From positions 1-64,000 of the forward strand of contig NZ_SMAR01000012.1 of NCBI RefSeq assembly GCF_004342225.1: DNA of 64,000 bases, read 5' to 3'. Below, one piece after another: positions 56,074-64,000 of the stretch (its first letter is position 1; the number at the start of each line of letters is the position of its first letter). Made by a program: the position numbers and the translations under genes. The stretch comes from Martelella mediterranea (GTDB lineage: Bacteria > Pseudomonadota > Alphaproteobacteria > Rhizobiales > Rhizobiaceae). A model generated the notes under the pieces. That model made no database searches. It saw only the letters and a program-made list of their open reading frames with translations, and was not told where the DNA came from.

Positions 56074-56109
56074 AATTTTGGTTTCTCGTTCTCTCCGTTC
56101 GACCCGTGT

Positions 56110-56970
56110 TCAGGCTCGGGCCTGCGGACGAAGGCAGACGGTGGGGTTGCCGTATTGAAGTGCGATACGGGCGGCAGCCTGATCAATGTCTTCACGCGTC
56201 ACCCGCATGACAGCGCCGCTGGCATGCACGAGCGTTCGTTCGTTTTCCATGATCCCGACATGGCCGGTCCAGAAGACCAGATCGCCGCGCTTCAGGCTGG
56301 TGCGTGGCACGGTCTCAGCTTCCATCAGCTCCTGCATGTCCGAATCGCGTGGCACGTTGATGCCTGCCATCATCATCGCCATCTGAACCAGACCTGAGCA
56401 GTCAATGCCAAAGCCTGAACGTCCGCCCCACAGATAGGGGGTCTCCAGAAAGCGCAATGCGGTTTTGACGGGGTCTGGTTCAAAGACCCGGCCAAGCTTA
56501 TGGCAATGACCGGCAAAGACGGCACTACCATCCTCACAAGTCAGATAACGTGTGCCGCGGGTTTCCGTTTCGCCGGTAAACGTCAGCCGACATCCCATTG
56601 AAAGTGCGCAGACCGGGCTCATTCTCAGCTCGGCGTCAGGATAAAGGAAGGTCCGTGTTGCCGAGATCATGTGTGTGGCTGTGCGCTCACCGTCTGCCAG
56701 CATCGCATCCGGCAGATAACCGACGTAAGAATCATAACGAGACTGAACCCATGCCCAGCCGTTATGACGTTCGAAGACATCGACGGTTTCACCAAAAAGA
56801 AGCTGGGTATCAATGCCTGCTTCTTCAGATGGTTTCGGTCTGAGCGGTGCGACAGGAGCGATGACCTGAGCTGCGACCGGATCTGAAAACCGTTCAGCCT
56901 GAACCATACCGGACAGTCGCTGATCGGCGAGATCAGGGCGAAATGCGTGAAGCCTGCGATCAAGTTTCAT
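56110..56970 (-). CDS. NlpC/P60-family cell-wall peptidase with SH3 region
   Basis: 286 residues. An SH3b-like segment at about 35-90 (VAPLRPKPSEEAGIDTQLLFGETVDVFERHNGWAWVQSRYDSYVGYL) precedes the catalytic domain: GIDCSGLVQMAM with Cys 191, FWTGHVGIM with His 237 and LVHASG with His 249. It hydrolyses gamma-D-Glu-diamino acid bonds in peptidoglycan stems. No signal peptide is evident, so a role in cytoplasmic muropeptide recycling is plausible. It begins three bases after the upstream peptidase gene and is cotranscribed with it. Confidence 0.92.
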   Translation of the reverse strand: MKLDRRLHAFRPDLADQRLSGMVQAERFSDPVAAQVIAPVAPLRPKPSEEAGIDTQLLFGETVDVFERHNGWAWVQSRYDSYVGYLPDAMLADGERTATHMISATRTFLYPDAELRMSPVCALSMGCRLTFTGETETRGTRYLTCEDGSAVFAGHCHKLGRVFEPDPVKTALRFLETPYLWGGRSGFGIDCSGLVQMAMMMAGINVPRDSDMQELMEAETVPRTSLKRGDLVFWTGHVGIMENERTLVHASGAVMRVTREDIDQAAARIALQYGNPTVCLRPQARA

Positions 56971-56973
56971 CTC

Positions 56974-58362
56974 TCAGCCCTTGCTGATGGTTTCAAAAAG
57001 AGCACGGATGGCTTGCGCCTCGCCGCCAGCCGGGCCGATATCACGGTCAGCGGGGGCGTGGCCATAAATATCGAAATGCGCCCAACTGCTTTCACCGGAA
57101 ACAAACTGCTTGAGAAACAGAGCGGCAGTGATCGCGCCTGCCATGCCGCCCGACGGGGCATTGGTGAGGTCTGCAATGCGGGTTTTCAGCTTGCTCTCAT
57201 AGCCCGCAATAAGCGGCATGCGCCACAGCGGATCGTCAACGGCGTCAGACGCCTGGCTCAGTTTTTCGGCAAAGGCGTCATCATTGGTGAAAAATGGCGG
57301 AACATCCGGACCAAGTGCTACGCGTGCAGCGCCTGTCAGCGTCGCCATATCGATAAGAAGCTCCGGCTGGTATTCATCGGCATAGGTCAGCGCGTCAGCC
57401 AGTATCAGGCGGCCCTCGGCATCTGTATTGTCGATCTGGACTGTCAGTCCTTTTCTGCTGCGATAGATGTCGCCGGGGCGGAAGGCATTGCCCGCGACCG
57501 CGTTTTCAACGCTCGGCACGATAACGCGCAGATCGATATCAAGCCCGGCATCCATGATCATCAAGGCAAGCGCCATCACATTGGCTGCGCCGCCCATGTC
57601 CTTTTTCATCAGCCCCATGCCCGCCGCTGATTTCAGGTCCAGACCTCCAGTGTCAAAACAGACACCCTTTCCCACGAGGCTAACCTTGCGCGCGCCTTTG
57701 CGGCCCCAGCGCAATTCCATCACGCGCGGCGCCTTTTCACCGGCGCGGCCCACTGCATGAACCAAAGGAAAGCCTTCGGTCAGGAGGTCATCACCACGTA
57801 CGGCCGAAAAGCTTGCGCCGTAATGGTTTGCAAGCGCCGCAAAGGCTGCTTCGAGGTGGTCGGGTTGCATATCATTGGCGGGGGTGTTGATCAGGTCTCG
57901 CGCCAGAAAGACAGCGGCTTCGGTGCGCATCAGTGCTTCACAATCCTGCCCCTCAGGCACCACCAGCCTTGCCTTCGGTTTCGCCGGCTTCTGATATCGG
58001 TCAAAACTGTAGCAAGCCATGGCAAAACTGATCAGTGCCTTGGCGATATCTCCGGCGTGATATGCAAAGCGCCAGTCACCTTCCGGCAAAAGACGAGCCA
58101 GTCTGCCAGACACAAAGGGCGTTTCTGCAGGATTGGTGCCGAGACCGAAAATAGCAGCTTCAAGCTGTCCGCCTTCACTCGGGCAAAGAAGAAAGGCTCC
58201 GGCATCTGCCCTGAAGCCCGCTGATGCGGCAAAGGCCGCGATGTGCGGGGGAAGATGCGTCTGGTTCTCCAGGTCATCTGGTGTAATTGCATAAATCGGT
58301 TTTGCGGTTTTGGGGGCAATAGAGAACGCGCTCTTGCGTTCAGTGATTGAGAAAGCTGTCAT
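56974..58362 (-). CDS. M17 leucyl aminopeptidase-family protein
   Basis: 462 residues from ATG 58362 (MTAFSITERKSAFS); the longer in-frame extension to 58479 is Lys-rich and unlike the family. Two-zinc motifs: VSLVGKGVCFDTGGLDLKSAAGMGLMKKDMGGAANV and IDNTDAEGRLILADAL. Cytosolic aminopeptidase. The next gene encodes an NlpC/P60 enzyme, so the two may act together on peptides released from the wall (inference). Confidence 0.93.
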   Translation of the reverse strand: MTAFSITERKSAFSIAPKTAKPIYAITPDDLENQTHLPPHIAAFAASAGFRADAGAFLLCPSEGGQLEAAIFGLGTNPAETPFVSGRLARLLPEGDWRFAYHAGDIAKALISFAMACYSFDRYQKPAKPKARLVVPEGQDCEALMRTEAAVFLARDLINTPANDMQPDHLEAAFAALANHYGASFSAVRGDDLLTEGFPLVHAVGRAGEKAPRVMELRWGRKGARKVSLVGKGVCFDTGGLDLKSAAGMGLMKKDMGGAANVMALALMIMDAGLDIDLRVIVPSVENAVAGNAFRPGDIYRSRKGLTVQIDNTDAEGRLILADALTYADEYQPELLIDMATLTGAARVALGPDVPPFFTNDDAFAEKLSQASDAVDDPLWRMPLIAGYESKLKTRIADLTNAPSGGMAGAITAALFLKQFVSGESSWAHFDIYGHAPADRDIGPAGGEAQAIRALFETISKG

Positions 58363-58497
58363 GAAACCTGTCTCATCTTTTTTAAGGCTGGCTGGCGCAG
58401 GCTTTTTGCTGCCAGAACTTTTATGTAAATTCTGTTTAAAGATCGGTTTTGATTCGTTGCGCCGGTCATAATACGGCAAACCAGCGGAGTGTGGGAA

Positions 58498-59286
58498 ATG
58501 GCGTATCGAATCGCTTTTCAGAAAACAACAGCAGCGGCTCTGACCGTTTCTCTGATTGTGCTTGCGGGCTGCGCCAGCACGCGCGGCAGCAATATGGAAA
58601 ATATTGCTGGCCTGACGGTAGAACAGGTTGCGGCGATGCCGGCAGCGCAGCGGGCTGTTTTAAGCCAGCGGTTGGAAATGGATTTTCAGCGTTACCCCGG
58701 CAATGCCGAAAATGCCATCGCATATGCGGAATTTCTGAAAGCTGAAGGCCAGTTCGACAAGGCCAATGATGTGATGAAAACCGCAGCCGGGCGCAATCCG
58801 GGCTCGGCCAGCGTTCAGTTGTATTTTGCGAGATCACAGGCTGCGATCGGCAATTATCCCGATGCCCTTCGCACCAGCCGCCGCGCTGCACAGCTCGCCC
58901 CGAATGATTGGCGCACCTATTCGCAGGAGGGCCTGATCCTCGATCAGATGGGCAAGCCGATGGACGCGCGTATGGCCTATCGCAAGGCCCTTTCGCTTTC
59001 CCGCAACAACCCGGAAGTGCTCTCCAATATGGCAACGTCCTATGTTCTGACGCATGACCTTGTCTCTGCGGAAGGCTTTTTGCGAGACGCCGTGAAGCAG
59101 CGCGATGCTGATCCGGATGTGCGGGTTAATCTGGCACTCGTTTTGGCACTTCAGGGGAAACGTGATGAAGCGCAGCGCGTGGCAACCGCGGCGGTATCAT
59201 CTGAGCAGGCGGCCCGTAATCTGGCTGCACTGAATGCTGCGACGGCGCCGGGCGGCGCCTGGGAGCAGTATTCGGCTGGTATGTGA
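58498..59286 (+). CDS. TPR-repeat lipoprotein, TadD-like
   Basis: 262 residues from ATG 58498; GGAG at 58486-58489 lies eight bases upstream. Lipoprotein signal with lipobox LAGC (TVSLIVLAGCAS). At least four tetratricopeptide repeats from about 60: NAENAIAYAEFLKAEGQFDKAND, SVQLYFARSQAAIGNYPDALRTSRRA, WRTYSQEGLILDQMGKPMDARMAYRKAL and NPEVLSNMATSYVLTHDLVSAEGFLRDA. TadD proteins of this type support assembly of Flp pili, but no tad genes are near, so the role is uncertain. Confidence 0.85.
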   Translation: MAYRIAFQKTTAAALTVSLIVLAGCASTRGSNMENIAGLTVEQVAAMPAAQRAVLSQRLEMDFQRYPGNAENAIAYAEFLKAEGQFDKANDVMKTAAGRNPGSASVQLYFARSQAAIGNYPDALRTSRRAAQLAPNDWRTYSQEGLILDQMGKPMDARMAYRKALSLSRNNPEVLSNMATSYVLTHDLVSAEGFLRDAVKQRDADPDVRVNLALVLALQGKRDEAQRVATAAVSSEQAARNLAALNAATAPGGAWEQYSAGM

Positions 59287-59294
59287 AAGAACAT

Positions 59295-59328
59295 GGACCG
59301 GTCAGCTCCGCGCTGGCCGGTCCTTTAA
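59295..59328. terminator. Terminator between the TPR gene and yacG
   Basis: GGACCGGTCAGC (59295-59306) / GCTGGCCGGTCC (59312-59323), one wobble, short TTT on the plus side. Confidence 0.7.
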
Positions 59329-59356
59329 GATTGCATATCTAAACGGCAGAAATCGT

Positions 59357-59566
59357 TCAGTCTTCGTACCAGCCTTCGTCGTCAGCCTTCGACTCATCTT
59401 CTGCGACAGGAATGCTGTAGGAGCCGGTCAGCCAGCGCGAGAGGTCCAGCTGGCGGCATCGCTCACTGCAAAAGGGATAGTTTTCCCGTGTCGATGTTTT
59501 TCCGCACTCGGGACATTTATGAGGTTTGCGCAAAGGCTCTACGCTTGCTTTCGGTTTGGCATTCAT
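59357..59566 (-). CDS. yacG: DNA gyrase inhibitor YacG (zinc protein)
   Basis: 69 residues from ATG 59566, whose ATGA overlaps the maf stop; an in-frame start at 59584 is possible. Four-Cys zinc site CPECGKTS...YPFCSERCRQLDLSRWL, then an acidic tail. YacG binds GyrB and reduces gyrase activity. Coupled to maf. Confidence 0.94.
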   Translation of the reverse strand: MNAKPKASVEPLRKPHKCPECGKTSTRENYPFCSERCRQLDLSRWLTGSYSIPVAEDESKADDEGWYED

Positions 59567-60189
59567 TCGCTGTGTTTCTCCCATTCGGCGAAAACAGGAA
59601 AATCACGTCCGGCAAGCAGAGCTGCCGTTTCATGCAGGGGCAGACCAACAACGGCAGAATAAGAGCCTAAAACACGTGATACAAAGGCGGCTGCCAGCCC
59701 CTGAACGGCGTAGGCACCCGCTTTTCCGTGCCATTCGCCAGAGGCGAGATAGGCCTGCTTTTCCGTTTTCGACAGGTGCTTGAAAGTGACGCGGGTTTCA
59801 ATGACCCTCAGGCTTAAGGAACCATCTGCAACCGAGCCAACGCAAAGGCCGGTAAAGACGCGGTGGTTGCGTCCGGAAAGCAGATCGAGACAGGTTGTCG
59901 CTTCTGCTTCTGTCTCCGCTTTTGGTAAAATGCGTCGCCCGGCTGCCACAACAGTATCGGCTGCAAGCACCAGCGCGTCCTGCCAGTCCGTCTTGATGTG
60001 CGGTTGTGTCAGCACAGCCTCAGCCTTTTGCCGGGCCAGTCGTCCGGCCAGAAGGCGTGGTGTTTCTCTGACCGCCGGTGTCTCATCGATATCGGCAGGT
60101 TCAATCAGATCGGGTGTGATGGCGATCTGTTTTAAAAGATCGACCCGGCGCGGCGATGCAGATGCCAGAATCAGTTTCGTCTTCGCCAC
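59563..60189 (-). CDS. maf: Maf-family nucleoside triphosphate pyrophosphatase
   Basis: 208 residues. LILASASPRRVDLLKQI opens the protein, ARQKAEAVL supplies the conserved Lys, VLAADTVVAAGRRILPKAETEAEATTCLDLLSGRNHRVFTGL the central acid residues and EWHGKAGAYAVQG the C-terminal motif. It hydrolyses non-canonical dTTP/UTP-type nucleotides, limiting misincorporation. It lies about 200 bases after infA. Confidence 0.95.
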   Translation of the reverse strand: MAKTKLILASASPRRVDLLKQIAITPDLIEPADIDETPAVRETPRLLAGRLARQKAEAVLTQPHIKTDWQDALVLAADTVVAAGRRILPKAETEAEATTCLDLLSGRNHRVFTGLCVGSVADGSLSLRVIETRVTFKHLSKTEKQAYLASGEWHGKAGAYAVQGLAAAFVSRVLGSYSAVVGLPLHETAALLAGRDFPVFAEWEKHSE

Positions 60190-60225
60190 GTCAATGCCCT
60201 GCCTGCTCTAACCTATTGAATCTAC

Positions 60226-60273
60226 GCATCGTGCTTTCCGAAAATCGGAAGCGATTTTCGGAAAGCACGATGC
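60226..60273. repeat. Perfect palindrome with 22-bp arms, REP-type element
   Basis: The left arm 60226-60247 (begins GCATCGTGCTTTCC) and right arm 60252-60273 (ends GGAAAGCACGATGC) are exact reverse complements around a GAAG loop. It is between infA and maf, both leftward. There is no T-run. It resembles the dispersed intergenic palindromes of rhizobial and Brucella-group genomes. Confidence 0.85.
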
Positions 60274-60390
60274 TGTAAAGCGCAACTCGACCTGAGTGGA
60301 TCAAGATTGGCACCCTGATCTTTCGTTCCAGCCTCATGATCTTGTCCGTCATCGCTAAGGACAGATCATCTTCTAAAGTCAGCGGGTCGC

Positions 60391-60609
60391 TCACTTGAAG
60401 CGATAGGTGATACGGCCCTTGGTCAGATCGTATGGAGTCATCTCGACGAGCACCTTATCGCCTGCCAGGACACGGATGCGGTTTTTGCGCATGCGGCCTG
60501 CAGTGTGAGCGATAATCTCGTGATCGTTTTCCAGTTTAACCCGGAAGGTCGCATTCGGCAGAAGTTCAACGACAACGCCGGGAAATTCCAGTACTTCTTC
60601 TTTTGCCAT
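60391..60609 (-). CDS. infA: Translation initiation factor IF-1
   Basis: 72 residues, the invariant IF-1 length. S1-like OB fold: [69 protein letters not shown]. It binds the ribosomal A site during initiation. Confidence 0.98.
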   Translation of the reverse strand: MAKEEVLEFPGVVVELLPNATFRVKLENDHEIIAHTAGRMRKNRIRVLAGDKVLVEMTPYDLTKGRITYRFK

Positions 60610-60631
60610 TTATGTCTTTTCTTTCATACAT

Positions 60632-60658
60632 CGGAAAACGATTTCATTTCGTTTTCCG
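60632..60658. repeat. Inverted repeat in the infA leader
   Basis: CGGAAAACGA (60632-60641) / TCGTTTTCCG (60649-60658), loop TTTCATT. It starts 23 bases before the infA ATG, so it may shape the mRNA leader. It shares the TTTTCCG-type core with the palindrome at 60226. Confidence 0.6.
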
Positions 60659-60891
60659 GCACATAACCATCTCGCCAGCTCCGGCTGACGGACTGGGTCA
60701 GGCGCGTTTTGTTTTCATTCTTCGGGTCACCGCGTAAATTTGTTTCACGCTGGCAGGACCTTGAATTTGCCGCGGAACCTACACAATCCTTTAACGTTTG
60801 TGAACCTTGTTTGCTCCGGCGTCGATTGTTTTGTTCACTCTTTGATTTCGAATGCGCCTCTGTTGCGGGTGAAACGTGCGTAAAACCTGTC

Positions 60892-61365
60892 TCACCCACG
60901 CCAGTAAAGCACACAAACGAGTGTGAAAAGCCGCCGTGCGGTATCGAAATCCAGCGTTATTTTACCGCTAAGACGATCCATCAGCGTCTGTGAACCTTCA
61001 TTGTGAACACCGCGCCGTCCCATATCGATGGCTTCGATCTTGGTCGGGGAGGCGGTCTTGATCGCTTCATAATAGCTCTCGCAGATCATGAAATAGTCTT
61101 TCACGATCCGTCTGAAGGGGGTCAGCGACAGAATATGCGTTGCGACCTGATCTCCGTTTTCCAGCGTAATGTCGAAGACAAGCCGCTTGTCGGCAATGGA
61201 AAGGGTCAGCTTATACGGGCCGCCGTAATGACCTTTTGGTTCGAAATGATTTTCTTCCAGAAGGTCAAAAATGGCGACCGCGCGTTCATGCTCGACATCG
61301 GGCGAGGCGCGGCCGATGCTCTCGTCAAGAACAACATCGCTCAGCCTGTAATCGCCCTTAGCCAT
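60892..61365 (-). CDS. UPF0262 family protein
   Basis: 157 residues matching the family's usual size and sequence pattern: [105 protein letters not shown] and [24 protein letters not shown]. Function unknown. It follows hisD by two bases, as throughout the order. The phosphatase gene that often comes next is absent. Confidence 0.94.
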   Translation of the reverse strand: MAKGDYRLSDVVLDESIGRASPDVEHERAVAIFDLLEENHFEPKGHYGGPYKLTLSIADKRLVFDITLENGDQVATHILSLTPFRRIVKDYFMICESYYEAIKTASPTKIEAIDMGRRGVHNEGSQTLMDRLSGKITLDFDTARRLFTLVCVLYWRG

Positions 61366-61367
61366 GA

Positions 61368-62672
61368 CTATTCCTTGCGGTTGAGCCGGATGGATACAGA
61401 TCGGGCATGTGCGCCCAGCCCTTCACATTCTGCAAGCTCGATAGCCGGTGGCGCAAGTCTGTTCAACTGTTCTGGTCCCAGACGAAGGATGGATGTGCGC
61501 TTCATAAAGTCCAGAACGGTCAGCCCGGAGGAAAAACGAGCCGAACGGGCCGTCGGCAAAACATGGTTGGAACCGCCGACATAGTCGCCAATCGCTTCAG
61601 GTGTGTAGTGACCTGCAAAAATCGCTCCGGCATTCCGCACCTTCGGGATCAGAGCATCTGGATCATCGACGGCCAGCTCCAGGTGTTCGGGCGCGATACG
61701 GTTGGCAAGCGGCATGGCGGTCTCAATATCGGGCACGGTGATGATCGCGCCATAGTCACGCCAGCTTGCACCGGCAATCTCGCCGCGTGGCAATGTCTTC
61801 AGCTGCCGCTCGACGGCTTCCTCTACGGCTTTGCCCAGCGATTTGTCTGTTGTGATCAGGATGGATTGCGCCGCCGTATCATGCTCTGCCTGTGCCAGAA
61901 GGTCGGCTGCAATCCAGTCTGGGTTGTTTTCACCATCGGCGATGATGAGCACTTCAGACGGGCCTGCGATCATATCGATCCCGACAGTGCCAAAAACAGC
62001 GCGCTTGGCCGCCGCGACATAAGCGTTACCAGGGCCAACGATCTTGGAAACAGGCTTGATCGATTCCGTGCCATGGGCAAGGGCGGCAACGGCCTGGGCC
62101 CCGCCAATGCGATAGATCTCCGAAACACCGGCAATCTGTGCCGCTGCAAGCACAGCCGGGTTCACTTTTCCCTTCATCGCCGGAACGACCATGACAATGC
62201 GTTCCACACCGGCGACGCTGGCAGGCACGGCATTCATCAGAACCGAGCTTGGATAGCTCGCGGTTCCACCGGGCACATAAAGCCCAACGGCTTCAACCGC
62301 AGTCCAGCGATGACCGAGGCCGACACCGATTTCGTCTTTATAAAAGTCGTTTTCCGGAAGCTGTCTTGCGTGGTGGCTGCGAATACGGGCCTCAGCGACC
62401 TTGAGCGCTTCAACCACTTTCGGATCGACCTCTGAAAAGGCCTGAGCAACTTCGCCTTCACTGACTTTCATTGGTGTTGCCGGCTCGTCGAAATCAACTT
62501 CATCGAAGCGCTTGGAATAGGCGGCAAGTGCTGTATCGCCGCGTTCGCGAACATCATCAATGATGGCATCAACCACAGTGCCTACATCGGCCGAAACTTC
62601 ACGCTTGGTCGAAAGTAGAGCCTTGAAGCGCTCTTCGAAATCGGGAGCTGCCGCATCGAGCCAGATAGCCAT
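61368..62672 (-). CDS. hisD: Histidinol dehydrogenase
   Basis: 434 residues. Landmarks: [99 protein letters not shown] and [13 protein letters not shown]. These supply the zinc ligands and catalytic Glu-His. It oxidises histidinol to histidine in two NAD-dependent steps. It follows the DUF2948 gene and is coupled to UPF0262. Confidence 0.97.
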   Translation of the reverse strand: MAIWLDAAAPDFEERFKALLSTKREVSADVGTVVDAIIDDVRERGDTALAAYSKRFDEVDFDEPATPMKVSEGEVAQAFSEVDPKVVEALKVAEARIRSHHARQLPENDFYKDEIGVGLGHRWTAVEAVGLYVPGGTASYPSSVLMNAVPASVAGVERIVMVVPAMKGKVNPAVLAAAQIAGVSEIYRIGGAQAVAALAHGTESIKPVSKIVGPGNAYVAAAKRAVFGTVGIDMIAGPSEVLIIADGENNPDWIAADLLAQAEHDTAAQSILITTDKSLGKAVEEAVERQLKTLPRGEIAGASWRDYGAIITVPDIETAMPLANRIAPEHLELAVDDPDALIPKVRNAGAIFAGHYTPEAIGDYVGGSNHVLPTARSARFSSGLTVLDFMKRTSILRLGPEQLNRLAPPAIELAECEGLGAHARSVSIRLNRKE

Positions 62673-62719
62673 ATCTAAAGCCTCATGTGAGTTATCGAGA
62701 AGAGTTGAATACCTTTTGC

Positions 62720-63181
62720 TCAGCCCGGATGATGCGGTGTGCGTCCGCCTTGCCAGCTTTCACTGACATCAGCCAGAGACAGCTCGATCGTCTCAACATC
62801 CAGAATGATTTCGGCACCACCGGACAACACGAAAATCAGGCTGCCATCCGGCCCTTCGCCGTTTCTTTCAAACTGGATTGCCAGCAGATTGTGCACTTCC
62901 TGATCGTTCTCCCGGTCAACACCAACGCTTCTGATTGTGGTGACCCGCTTGACGATCAATGTCGCCCGGCGACGTGCTGATTTCTTGAAGAACCAGCCTT
63001 TGCTACCGGAAACCAGCCTGTTGGCAGAAATCTCGAACTGACCGAGACGGTTGTCCCCGTCGCCTTTCGGGGCACGATATGTCAGATCGCGCGACAGAAA
63101 AACAGCGTCCTGAAGATTTGCTGAGATGACGACGAGGTCTTCTTCATCCAGTGCAATCAGGCGAAGTGGCGCAGAGGTCAT
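62720..63181 (-). CDS. DUF2948 family protein
   Basis: 153 residues from ATG 63181 (MTSAPLRLIALDEEDLVVISANLQDAV), the family's standard opening; 22 in-frame codons upstream are atypical. Later segments: RRATLIVKRVTTIRSVGVDREN, VHNLLAIQFE and GSLIFVLSGGAEIILDVETIELSLADVSESW. Function unknown; its position between murA and hisD is conserved in Hyphomicrobiales. Confidence 0.93.
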   Translation of the reverse strand: MTSAPLRLIALDEEDLVVISANLQDAVFLSRDLTYRAPKGDGDNRLGQFEISANRLVSGSKGWFFKKSARRRATLIVKRVTTIRSVGVDRENDQEVHNLLAIQFERNGEGPDGSLIFVLSGGAEIILDVETIELSLADVSESWQGGRTPHHPG

Positions 63182-63344
63182 GGCTGGTCTTCCCGGCGGG
63201 TGTTGAAATTCAATCTCCGAGATAAGCCGACAAACACACAAAGGCAACCGGCGGCAGAGCGCGGCACACCGTTGATTTGCCTTAAATTGTGCAGGAGCGG
63301 ACAGATTTGACGAAGCTCAGCCTGAGGCGCATACCGGTTCTCGG

Positions 63345-64000
63345 TCAGCCGTCGCTGATGCGTTCGATTTCGGCGCCGCAGCGCGTGAGCTTTTCTTCAA
63401 GCCGCTCAAATCCGCGATCCAGATGGTAAACCCGTCCAACTGTGGTTTCGCCCTTGGCGGCAAGACCGGCAATAACCAGAGAAACCGAGGCTCTGAGATC
63501 GGTTGCCATCACCGGTGCGCCGTGCAGCTCATTGACGCCGGTTACAGTTGCTGTCTGGCCGGAAAGCGAGATATCGGCGCCAAAGCGCGCCAGCTCCTGC
63601 ACATGCATGAAACGATTTTCAAAGATCGTTTCGACGATGTGGGACGTGCCCCTTGCGCGTGTCATCAGGCCCATAAACTGCGCTTGCAGATCGGTCGGAA
63701 AGCCCGGATAAGGCTCTGTGCGGATATCCACCGGACGGATATCGTCGCCATGACCGACAATATGAATTCCCGATGCAGTCGAGGTGATTTCTGTGCCTGC
63801 GGCCCGGAGCGCTTCCAGCGCTGAGCTGAGCAAAGCGGTATCTGTGTTTTCAAGTGTCACATCGCCACCGGCCATGGCAACGGCCATGGCATAAGTCCCG
63901 GTCTCAATACGGTCCGGCAGAACGGTATGGCGTGCACCTGACAGAGAAGTGACGCCCTCAATCGTGATGGTGCCGGTGCCAGCGCCTTCGATCTTTGCGC
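63345..64000 (-). CDS. murA: UDP-N-acetylglucosamine 1-carboxyvinyltransferase, C-terminal part (cut by window edge)
   Basis: The frame runs open to the window end, reading [78 protein letters not shown] and [14 protein letters not shown] toward the stop. These are the C-terminal half of MurA, which transfers enolpyruvate from PEP to UDP-GlcNAc, the first committed step of peptidoglycan synthesis. The catalytic Cys loop lies outside the window. Confidence 0.97.
   Translation of the reverse strand, partial: AKIEGAGTGTITIEGVTSLSGARHTVLPDRIETGTYAMAVAMAGGDVTLENTDTALLSSALEALRAAGTEITSTASGIHIVGHGDDIRPVDIRTEPYPGFPTDLQAQFMGLMTRARGTSHIVETIFENRFMHVQELARFGADISLSGQTATVTGVNELHGAPVMATDLRASVSLVIAGLAAKGETTVGRVYHLDRGFERLEEKLTRCGAEIERISDG

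Noticed and set aside
60191-60394. 67-codon ORF overlapping the infA stop (GTGA)
   Set aside because: Its 3' third is made of the perfect palindrome and the rest matches no family; likely a chance frame, though the overlap with infA keeps a small possibility open.
1-64000. CRISPR arrays, rRNA, tRNA, intact insertion sequences or prophage
   Set aside because: Looked for on both strands by eye; no regularly spaced repeats, cloverleaf-like segments with a conserved T-loop, or transposase/integrase frames were recognised. A tRNAscan or ISfinder run could still find something missed.

Overview
The window is a chromosomal segment of an alphaproteobacterium, almost certainly of the order Hyphomicrobiales (Rhizobiales). 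The blocks that point there are murA - DUF2948 - hisD - UPF0262 - infA - maf - yacG at the right end, dsbA-like - aroQ - accB - accC - aat - DUF2155 - NDUFA12 in the left third, and gatC / gatA / gatB lying near each other. GC is moderately high, with a few AT-rich intergenic patches. I do not assign a genus.

Layout. 0-10 kb: the last codons of an EF-Tu gene, a stray PLD-like nuclease gene, an AEC transporter, ruvX, a UPF0173 hydrolase, gatC-GNAT-gatA, an M23 lipoprotein peptidase, a YjhX-family gene, gatB and two coupled GNAT genes. 10-20 kb: NDUFA12, DUF2155, a pectin methylesterase without a signal peptide, aat, accC/accB, aroQ, a DsbA-like protein, an aminotransferase and bipA. 20-22.7 kb: feoA/feoB with a possible Irr-type (ICE) promoter.

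22.9-43.3 kb is the main accessory block, a pectin and hexuronate catabolic region. A nine-gene leftward operon (uxaC, TRAP dctP/Q/M, kdgF, kduI, kduD, a uronate reductase, uxaA) diverges from a GntR regulator and kdgK. An AraC regulator and a lipoprotein gene come next. Then follow togMNAB, an oligogalacturonide ABC importer, and one gene encoding a fused GH28 polygalacturonase - GH105 unsaturated galacturonyl hydrolase. The proposed flow is uptake of oligogalacturonides by TogMNAB and cytoplasmic trimming by the fusion enzyme and the unlinked methylesterase. Unsaturated monomers then pass through KdgF, KduI and KduD to KDG. Saturated uronates enter by TRAP and pass through UxaC, the reductase and UxaA to KDG, and KdgK makes KDPG. 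The same 16-bp operator-like sequence (14/16 identical) lies before the methylesterase at 11.35 kb and in the GntR/uxaC divergent promoter, which suggests one regulon.

43.5-57 kb: a COG2984-type ABC importer, a Gln/Pro-rich orphan ORF, ung, an aldehyde dehydrogenase with a RidA protein, copZ-copA behind a textbook CueR-type promoter, and adhE behind a perfect FNR/FixK box. 56-64 kb returns to housekeeping genes: NlpC/P60, an M17 peptidase, a TPR lipoprotein, yacG, maf, infA, UPF0262, hisD, DUF2948 and the end of murA. A perfect 22-bp-arm palindrome of REP type sits between infA and maf.

No rRNA, tRNA, CRISPR array or intact insertion sequence was recognised. Product calls rest on reading motifs and context, not on database searches.
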